Shown here: positions 37,912 through 46,000 of the stretch, in pieces
Layout of the letters: each line of letters opens with the position of its first letter
How positions within the stretch are numbered: position 1 is the stretch's first letter
The notes under the pieces: model-generated
Databases searched by the model: none
The model's input: the letters and a program-made list of their open reading frames with translations, nothing else
Told to the model about the DNA's origin: nothing
Origin: Pseudomonas synxantha
GTDB lineage: Bacteria > Pseudomonadota > Gammaproteobacteria > Pseudomonadales > Pseudomonadaceae
Direction of reading: 5' to 3'
NCBI RefSeq assembly: GCF_900105675.1
Contig: NZ_LT629786.1
Span: forward strand, 4,216,001-4,280,000
Length of the DNA stretch: 64,000 nucleotides
Translations under genes and position numbers: made by a program

Positions 37912-37939
37912 GGTGTATCAGCGGATGGCCTGATACACC
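37912..37939. promoter_or_regulatory. Perfect inverted repeat upstream of the permease gene
   Basis: GGTGTATCAG (37912-37921) mirrors CTGATACACC (37930-37939) with an 8-base spacer. It may be an operator or leader hairpin. The rest of the 353-base gap 37867-38219 contains the likely terminator of giant gene D and otherwise nothing I can assign. Confidence 0.55.
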
Positions 37940-38163
37940 GGCTGGGACCGGGTCTGCCTCGTGGGCAAACCCGCCTGGCCGTAGGAAACCGGGCAGGTCA
38001 GCGGGGCGTGCAGTATAAAAAGCTACCGACAGGGCTTTTCACTTAATAAACAGCAAAATTTGGCGATAAGCCCCGTAAAAACCGCTTTCGGCGGCGGCAG
38101 CTCCAGGCGTCTAGATCGGCCTTCACGGCGCAAAACGGCAGGAATTATTACATAACTTGTCTG

Positions 38164-38191
38164 CAACCGGGCGCTTGTGCCCGGGCTGTTG
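38164..38191 (-). terminator. Hairpin after giant gene D
   Basis: CCGGGC (38167-38172) and GCCCGG (38179-38184), extended by CAA/TTG outer pairs, lie about 30 bases past the stop of gene D on its strand. The stem is compact and GC-rich without a T-tract. Confidence 0.45.
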
Positions 38192-38219
38192 GCAAGCGAG
38201 CCGTCATCAGTCGCCAAGG

Positions 38220-41200
38220 CTAATCCACACTGAAAAACACGCGCCTGGCCAACGCCCGCGAAATGCTCGCCCGATCAATCTCCAGGGTCTGGCGCACGCG
38301 CCCGGCCTGGCCGGTACGCATACGTGCAAAGGCTTGCGCCTCGACCTCGGCCTGGGCCTGGCGCCCCAGGCGCTCCTGCTCGGGGCTCTTGAGATGTGCG
38401 GCGGTGTAGTGGTCATCCGGGCCCTGGCTGCGTTCATAGTGAAAGTGAGCATAGCACAGAGGTTGTTCGGTATGGGCATCCGCCACCACGTATACCTGCA
38501 GGAAATCTCGGGTTTTGCCCTCAAGCGGTACGCGGGCGTCCTGGCGAATGATGGTCACCTCGTTGAGACTGTGCAGAAAAGCCAGGTCCTCTGTGCTGTC
38601 CAGCTTGAGTTTGCTGGCGCGAACCCGTGCTTGCACGCCGGCCGCCTCCAGTCGCAGCGCCGCTGCCCGCAGCTCGCCTTCCCGGGCCCTGGCATTGCCG
38701 AGCTGCACGGCCGACAAGCGCGAATGGTCCAGGCTGCGCAGTTTGCCGGCAATACTGTCGGCCACCATCCGTCGGCTGGTGGCCTGCTCCTCAAGCAACG
38801 CTTGCTGGGACGCCGGCGTGCAGGTCGCGGCCAGCGCTTGCACCTTGAGGATCGCTTTGTCGACATCGCGCAGCAGACGCTGCCCCTTGTTCATCAACGC
38901 GCCCAATTGCGGATCGGCCGCGGAACGCGGGGCTGGTTGCTTCTCGGGATCCCAGACGCCGTCCGCCGCCTCGGTGAAGGTGGCGATCACATTGTCCTTG
39001 GCATCCACCAGTTCCGCCGTCTCGGCACCACTGCCCTGGGCGCGGTCCTTGAAGCGGGCCACATACACATCACGATTGCGTGTACGAATGATCTTCTTCT
39101 GCCGCGCTGCGGTTGCCACAGGCGCACTGGCGGTTGGCGCATCCACAGCCAGCAGCCCCGCCAGCTCCTCCTCCACCTGCTTGCGCAAACCACCCAGCAA
39201 CGACTGGAGCTTTTGCAGATAGGGCAAGTCAAAGCTCTCCGGCGTCATGGCGCGCCAGAACTCGATATGATCGTCGGTCGAGGCATACACCTGGCTGAAG
39301 CTTTTAAGCAGTTCGATGCGTTCATCGCGGGTCACGGCCAATTGCTCCAGGTCCGCCAGGGAACGGCTGGCACACCGGGCCCGGTTCATCACCTGGTTCA
39401 AACCCTGGTAGAACTCGTCTTCCAGTGGCGGGCCGCCGGCATCGATACTCAGGCCCCACAGGGAGGTCATTTGCAGGGTCTTGAGGTCCACGTTAGACGG
39501 CCGCGCGGGTATCTGTGCCACCAGCGCAGCGGCTCTATCACGCCCCAGGCGCGGTACGTTGCGCAATTGATGCATGGCACTGATTTCCAGGGTGCGCCAC
39601 TCAATCGCCGACGCCTGTACCACCACCAGTTCGCTCATCCGCGCCTGGAGGCGGATATGGGCTTGATGGTTAATATCTGACTCAGCCTCCTCGGCGCTCT
39701 CGTTTTCCAACAACTCCAACAGCGGCCTGACCTGGGCATTGATCCGCAGCATGTGCTCCCGGACCTGGGCATCCAGCAGCAGCAAGGCCAGAATCAGCGA
39801 TTCCAGCACTTCGCAAAGATCCTCTTCGTAATGGGGCCGTGGCTTGATCTCCCGCAGTCGCGTGAGCAGTTGCAGCTCGTGCTGGGAGAGGCGCACCTTG
39901 TTCTGGACTTCCGTGCGATAGCGCTCGCGGACCTGGGAAAGTTGCTCATCGCTGAGGGGGGCGGCCTGGCGCATCAGTCTCCCCGCGACTTCCATGGCTG
40001 CCTGGGCGCGTATGCGTGCCTGGCTTGCCTCAAGGTACTCACGCTCAAGCGTGGGCAGTGAAGCCAGCGCCGCCTGTTGCGCACTTTGAATCACGCTGTC
40101 GGCATTGCCGCCGTCCAGGTAGAGGCGCAAATCAACATCCCAGCGGCCCTCGCCCAGCGCTTTGAGCCGGGGGCCGAGGGTGGCGCCATCGGCGCTGATC
40201 ACTCGCACGCGACCTTCTTCAGCCTGGACCCGGTACAAGTGCCCACGCACCAGGGCCTGCCACTGGGCCGGGGTGTGCGTGGTATCACGCAACAAGCCAC
40301 GCCAGCGGCCGCTTTGTTCGGCGTCGGGCAGGGCCTCGGGCCAGGGCTCGGCGAACGCCTTGAGGCTCAGGGTGCGCAGTCGGGCCCGCTGGGCGGCGGT
40401 CAAGGTCGAGCGGGCATTGGCCCAGCCGGCGGCGGCGCGGAAGGTCGCAGGCAGCGGGATCTGCGTCGGCACCGGCCGCCCTGGAATAACTTCGGGCTGT
40501 GCCAAGGGCGCAAACAGCGGATGCTCCATTGGCACCTGTTGTTGTGGATCGTAAGGAGCGCCCTGGTGGGCGAGGATCAGTGTCAGGTTCATCACTACAT
40601 CCACGACCGCCGCGCTCTGCACTTGCTCATCGCCGCTGGCCAGCCCCTGGACATCCTGTTTCAAGCTGTCCATCAGTTGCAGTAGCCACCCGCCCAGCAT
40701 CCAGGGTCCCTGTGCGAACGGCAGCACAGCGCCGAACAGCAACCACCCGGCCTGTTTCAAACTGGCCCAGCGCTGTTCGGTATTTGACACCGATTGCCGG
40801 TCGGCCAGCGCCATCAGGGCCTTGGCGGTCGCGTTGAACACCTGGCTGGTCGGCCCCTCGGCACTGACCTGTTTAGCGAGTTGCGCTGGTGCGGGTTTTT
40901 CATACTGGGTGAACTCATCACCCGCCAGAAAGCGACGTATATGCGGTTCGTCAAAACCGCCGTTGGCATAGACCGCCCGGCGCCCAGGGGCGAGCCAGGT
41001 CAGCGCGCCGTCCTGCAACGGGCCTGGGGCCTTGATTGCGGCGAACAAGGCGCCTATCGACACAAACTCCAGCAACATCGGTTCCAGCAAGGGCCGGTAC
41101 AGCAGGTGAATACCGGTCTGCAGCCGTCGTGGGCCGATGATGAATTGGTTGGCAACCACATTCTCAGCCGCGTCCGACGAGGCCTTGAAAGCCAGCGGCC

Positions 41201-42845
41201 ACAACGCCATCGCTTGGCCGTCGACCTGGCGGTCGGCGGTCTTGGCTTGCAACACGGCATGTACACGTTTGAAGCCTTGCCGGGTCAGGCCGTGCTCGCC
41301 CTTGATCTTCAATTCCAGCGCCAGCATCGGCAGCTGCACGCGCAGTTGGCGCCTGAACAGCTGTAGGCGGCGGGTGGACTGCTGCGGGTCATCCACCAGT
41401 TTCTGCTTGAGCAGATCCGGGTACGCCTGGCCGACATTGGCGCGGGTCACGCAACCCTTGAGCAGGTTGTACGTCAGCCATGCCGGGGCCTTCGCATTGT
41501 CGAGGGTGATCGCCGTGGGGGTAGCGGGGAATCCGGCCAGGTTCTCCAGAGCCAACTCGGTAAGGGTGACGGTTACGGGGTCGACTTCACCCGCGATGAA
41601 ACCGCCCTGCACCGGCACTGCGGCGGCGACCACGCGTTTGAACGTCAGGCGGATATTGCCGGGGCGTACTTCCTGGGCACTGGATTCGCGCCTCAAGCAC
41701 GCTTGCAGGACGTTGTCGGCAAACTGCTGGATCGAGCCGATACCCTCGAGAAAATGCGCCCCGGCACTGTCCTGGCGCGCCAGCACCCAGGCCTGGAGCA
41801 GCCGCGCATAGGCAATGCTGTCAGCGTCGCTGGCCTGGGCCAGCCACAGCGGCATGACATTGCGCAGGTTACGCTGCAACTCGCTGGGCCGGGAGACAAA
41901 CCAGCGGCGCGCGTCGGTGATGTAGTTGAGCAGCGCCTGATGTTGCCCGGGCGCCAGGGGGATGCTGCGGTCGATGCGGTCGATATCGCGCAGTTGCTGC
42001 GCCAGGTAGCTCGCCGCCAAGGCGTCGAACGGATCGCCCTCGACATCGGCGGCAAACCACTGGGTCAGCGCGCCGGGCGTCGGGGCATAGGCCGCCAGCC
42101 GCGTGGCGACATCTTCGAGGCGGGGCAACGGATGAAGGCCAGTGGCGGGGTTGAACAGTACACGCTGCGGCCCATGGCTGAGGACCAGCAACGGCAGCAT
42201 CTGCGCCGCGTCATTCGCTCCAGGTTCGCCGCGCAGGTACAGGGCCTGCACGCGTACCGCATCACCGTGCAGGCTCCACTGCGGGTCAGGCCGGCTGGGG
42301 CGCAGCAAGTGCCTGGGGAATACGCTGGCAAAACGTTGCGCGGTAAAACCTGGCGGCGGCGGGGTTTCATAGAGCAACGCCAGCAGGTCATCCGACACAT
42401 AGCCCCAACGCGTCATGTTCACCGGCAAGTCTTCGCGCCACCAGGCTTGCAGGTGCCGGGCATAGGCCCCCAACAGCAGCGCTCCGCAGCGATTGACCAG
42501 GGCTTCCAGTTGCGCCAGGGTCGGGCCGCCGGGCACGAACACCTCGCGCTGGCGCTGCACAACCACCTGGTAACCCTGCACCAGCTGCAGCGGCTTGGCC
42601 GTGGCCAGGCGCTGCAGTAAACAATCGACCAGAGGCTGGTAGACCAGGGCGTCGTCGCTCTCGTCCGGCGTGCCGATATAAAGCCGCTCGGCATGCCAGG
42701 TTGCTGCCCCGAAGTGTTGGTCCAGGTCAGCCTGGGCACTTTGCTGCGCGACCGTGCGCAACGACGGCGGCGGATGCAGCAGGGTGTGGATTTGTTCGAT
42801 AGCCGCCTGGCGTGGCGACGCCGGGGCGGGGTTGAGGGTGGTCAT
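38220..42845 (-). CDS. Giant toxin-like protein D (dermonecrotic toxin/DUF6543-type)
   Basis: The 1541-residue protein starts MTTLNPAPASPRQAAIEQIH at an ATG with GGAG about 10 bases upstream; the open frame continues 23 codons further. It has an N-terminal LYIGTPDE segment, a VLFNPATGLHPLPRL module near residue 227, and LLYRPLLEPMLLEF later. A hydrophobic stretch lies near 695-722 (WLLFGAVLPFAQGPWMLGGWL), and the second half is long and helical, coiled-coil-prone. Residues 1465-1470 are YAHFHY, followed by AHLKSPEQERLG, the same C-terminal pattern as protein A. D and A are therefore paralogues with a common C-terminal domain. The gene diverges from gene E with 221 bases between start codons. 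Confidence 0.75.
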   Translation of the reverse strand: MTTLNPAPASPRQAAIEQIHTLLHPPPSLRTVAQQSAQADLDQHFGAATWHAERLYIGTPDESDDALVYQPLVDCLLQRLATAKPLQLVQGYQVVVQRQREVFVPGGPTLAQLEALVNRCGALLLGAYARHLQAWWREDLPVNMTRWGYVSDDLLALLYETPPPPGFTAQRFASVFPRHLLRPSRPDPQWSLHGDAVRVQALYLRGEPGANDAAQMLPLLVLSHGPQRVLFNPATGLHPLPRLEDVATRLAAYAPTPGALTQWFAADVEGDPFDALAASYLAQQLRDIDRIDRSIPLAPGQHQALLNYITDARRWFVSRPSELQRNLRNVMPLWLAQASDADSIAYARLLQAWVLARQDSAGAHFLEGIGSIQQFADNVLQACLRRESSAQEVRPGNIRLTFKRVVAAAVPVQGGFIAGEVDPVTVTLTELALENLAGFPATPTAITLDNAKAPAWLTYNLLKGCVTRANVGQAYPDLLKQKLVDDPQQSTRRLQLFRRQLRVQLPMLALELKIKGEHGLTRQGFKRVHAVLQAKTADRQVDGQAMALWPLAFKASSDAAENVVANQFIIGPRRLQTGIHLLYRPLLEPMLLEFVSIGALFAAIKAPGPLQDGALTWLAPGRRAVYANGGFDEPHIRRFLAGDEFTQYEKPAPAQLAKQVSAEGPTSQVFNATAKALMALADRQSVSNTEQRWASLKQAGWLLFGAVLPFAQGPWMLGGWLLQLMDSLKQDVQGLASGDEQVQSAAVVDVVMNLTLILAHQGAPYDPQQQVPMEHPLFAPLAQPEVIPGRPVPTQIPLPATFRAAAGWANARSTLTAAQRARLRTLSLKAFAEPWPEALPDAEQSGRWRGLLRDTTHTPAQWQALVRGHLYRVQAEEGRVRVISADGATLGPRLKALGEGRWDVDLRLYLDGGNADSVIQSAQQAALASLPTLEREYLEASQARIRAQAAMEVAGRLMRQAAPLSDEQLSQVRERYRTEVQNKVRLSQHELQLLTRLREIKPRPHYEEDLCEVLESLILALLLLDAQVREHMLRINAQVRPLLELLENESAEEAESDINHQAHIRLQARMSELVVVQASAIEWRTLEISAMHQLRNVPRLGRDRAAALVAQIPARPSNVDLKTLQMTSLWGLSIDAGGPPLEDEFYQGLNQVMNRARCASRSLADLEQLAVTRDERIELLKSFSQVYASTDDHIEFWRAMTPESFDLPYLQKLQSLLGGLRKQVEEELAGLLAVDAPTASAPVATAARQKKIIRTRNRDVYVARFKDRAQGSGAETAELVDAKDNVIATFTEAADGVWDPEKQPAPRSAADPQLGALMNKGQRLLRDVDKAILKVQALAATCTPASQQALLEEQATSRRMVADSIAGKLRSLDHSRLSAVQLGNARAREGELRAAALRLEAAGVQARVRASKLKLDSTEDLAFLHSLNEVTIIRQDARVPLEGKTRDFLQVYVVADAHTEQPLCYAHFHYERSQGPDDHYTAAHLKSPEQERLGRQAQAEVEAQAFARMRTGQAGRVRQTLEIDRASISRALARRVFFSVD

Positions 42846-42986
42846 GATGAGCGCTCTCCATCCGGTTAAAACGGCAACGCTACGCCCTGCCCTTCGCCCC
42901 ATTGCCATAGACAATTACCGCTGTCGATGCCCCGCCACGCGAGTCCCGCTGAGGTAGTTAATTACCCTCTGGGCCGGCGTCGCGCT

Positions 42987-43054
42987 CCGTAGTGTGGGCC
43001 GGTCGTTTTCTTCGACAGCTGTGCAAAGGCCCGCACGGATCACCCACACTACGG
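42987..43054. promoter_or_regulatory. 12-bp inverted repeat in the divergent D/E promoter region
   Basis: CCGTAGTGTGGG (42987-42998) is perfectly mirrored by CCCACACTACGG (43043-43054) across 44 bases. Smaller pairs sit inside: GTCG/CGAC (43002-43016 area) and GTGC/GCAC (43021-43036). The right arm ends with ACGG only 12 bases before the ATG of gene E, so in the transcript it would cover the ribosome-binding region. It could be an operator shared by both genes or an RNA switch for E. Confidence 0.6.
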
Positions 43055-43066
43055 AAAACCCTGGAT

Positions 43067-46000
43067 ATGCCCGCACTCCCGTCCCCTACCCATGAAGAGC
43101 TGCTGCGCCAACTCAGCCTGTGCACCAGTAGCTTGCAGAGCCTGCTTGATTGCCAGCCGCTGTTCGCCACGCAACTGAGCGCCGCCTTGCGCCAGGAACT
43201 GGGTGAACTGTTGCCCGACCAGCTTCTGAACCCTGATGCGCTGTACTTGAATGAATACACCTACGACAGCCCCTCGCAGGTGCCGCGTATCACGCGTTCG
43301 CGCAACCTGACCCAGGTCGTGCAAGCGGCCGTTGTTACTGGCGCCGCACCCACCCTGCTCGCCAAGGCGACGCAAGCCGCGCCCGACGGTCCGGCCATGG
43401 GCTTCTACCGCGACGCGTTGAGCGCAGGCACGAACGGCGAGTTTGCCGCCCTTGAAGTGGCGGCCTTGGATGCGCTGGTCGATGACCTGCGCCAGAACAG
43501 CCTGCTGGCTTATCAACGCAGGCTCCGGGATTTCTGGTCCGGGCCGCACCCGCTCACTGGCGCCCTCAGTGTCCAGGATGCCGTAAGCCAACAGCTGCGT
43601 GACCTGATGCGTATCGAAGCGGACCTGAAACTGCTCAACGCGCGCCAGGCCAAGCACCCGGACCTGACACTGCTGGCCGAAGGCCGGCAATTGATCGAGA
43701 ACCTGCTGCTGCATGAAACCTCGGGGGCCGCGACCCCGCCGCGGGCGGTCAGCCTCACCCTGTATGACCCACAGACGCCCACGTGGTCGGTGCCGCTCAA
43801 CGGGGCGTTCATCCTCAGCGAACAATTGCACTCGACGCTGCCGGCGGTGCTGTACACCCCGCAATATGGTGGCGAAACCTTCAAGGACTTTTTCACCCTG
43901 CAAAACACCTTGAGCAGGCGCTTGGTCAGCGGCACAGACAAACACCTGTTATTGGCCAACGTGCCGAGTAGCGAACGCGAGCGCGCCAGCGAAGTCTTGA
44001 AGAGCGGGCAGAACCTGCGCTTTACCACGATCACCGGGCCGGTGTTCAGCCACTGCCTTCACGCCCAGCGCGAACAGCAGCAGGCGGATATCACCCACGC
44101 CTTTGGTACCCCCAACACCACGTTCGAGGCATTGACCGACACGCTGCACACCCACTTGGCGCTGCCGTTGGCGGGCAACAAGGCGCTGCTGGAGCGCCTG
44201 CCCGCGGCCCTCGACCCCATGGCATTCACCGCCACAGCCCACACCGCGCCCGACAGCGAACAGCAAAAGCACCTGATCCACCTGTGGGATTCGCTCAACG
44301 ATCAAATCGGCTACCTGCTGGACAAGGACAGACACCCGACATTGGACAGCGTGTTATCGACGCTGCTCGAGGAAACCTTCCCCCAGTTACCCACGGGCGC
44401 CCGCACAGACGACTTATATGTCAACCGCTACCGCAGCGACAGTGCGGGCACCCGCCACCTGGAATCCTCCCAGCCTCTGCGCGAAGCACTGTTGCGGCGC
44501 TTGCCCACGGACACTGTGCAGGACCAACCCACGGATGTCGCAATTGCCCAGGCGGTATTCGCCAGCCCCAGCGCGGTAGCCGAAACCGAGCAAGTGGCCT
44601 GGAACGGCACCCTGCAAGGACTGGTCGGAACCCTGCGCACGCGCTTGCCGACGCAGGTCACCGCCTATTGGCACACCCCCCCGGTGGCTGGCTTAAGCTG
44701 CCCGCAAATCAAGCTCAACGACCTGTACCGTCAGTGCCTGGACGTGCAGGCGCGCCTGCGCTTTATCGACAATACCCTGAGCCCGGCCGCCAAGCTGTTG
44801 ATCGAGCGCGTGCTGGGGCATCCCAGCCAGGCGCGGCGCGAAGCCCGCTTCAGCCATGGCCGGCGGCCCGGGGTGTATCAACTGACGATCGACACCGGCA
44901 GCGCTCAAGGCCAGCGACTGGCTGGATGCTTCGTCTTGACCCCCAGCGACGCCAGCCTATCAACCCTGCCCCACTGGCCCAACGGGCACAAGAACCTGAG
45001 TACCCAAGGCAGCGGCGGCAGCACGGTGCATGGCCCAGTGGTGCTGTTTTCCCCCGGCCAGGGGCTTGAAGAATTCCCGACCTTGCAGATGCTGCACGAG
45101 GGATTGAGCGCCCGTCTCGACGCCGCCGAGGAAGCTGGCAGGCTGCTCGCCTGTACCCTGCCGATCGGCCAGGCCCAGCAGCTCGATGGGCTCTGGGGCC
45201 TGCACCTGAGCAAGGTGTTCAGGCCGATTGAAGGCGACTTCATTGCCGATACCGTGCAAAGCCTGCTGGACAAACAGCTCGATGACATCCAGCCCCTGCT
45301 GGGCCAGGCCGGACACTGGAGCGAAACCGACTTCAAGCCCACCTGTGGCCCCGGCGACGTCGAGCACAACGGCCGTGCCGGACTGGCGGAACTGCTGGAC
45401 ACATCTGCCGCATTCATGGCGCGCAACCAACTGCTGCTCGATGAGCACCAGCCAAACTGGGAGAAACGCCTCAGCCCGACAGACAAAGCCCGCCTGCACA
45501 ACCGCGCCCAAACAGCCCTTGAGAAGCAGCAGGCACTGGCGCACCAGTGGAAGGTCGTACCCGCGTTGAGCGAATACGCCAGGCAACAGGTGATGGATAA
45601 GATCAATGCGCTACCGGCCTTGAAAGCGTTGGCCGCCACCGTCAAGGCCGGGTGCCCTGGGCCTGAGGCAGACCCGGACCTGACCCTGGTCACCCGTACC
45701 GAACGGGTACGCATCAGCGCCGGCAGTGGCTTTGGCTCGAGTCATGAAAGCGTGGGTGACGTCGAGCGGATGAGCCTGACGCAGCTGCTCCTGAGAAATA
45801 CCAAACCCTGGGAAAAGAGCCTCACCTGGAGCGCTGACGACAAGCTCGACGCCACACTGACCAACGCCGCAGGCCAATGGCTGCGCGATGGCCGCAGCAA
45901 ACCCATCACCTTGGCAAAAGACGTGCTGGAACAGTGGCTCAAAGAGCTGGATATCGGCCCGCGCTATATCGAAAACGTACTCCAGCAAAACCTCTATCCG

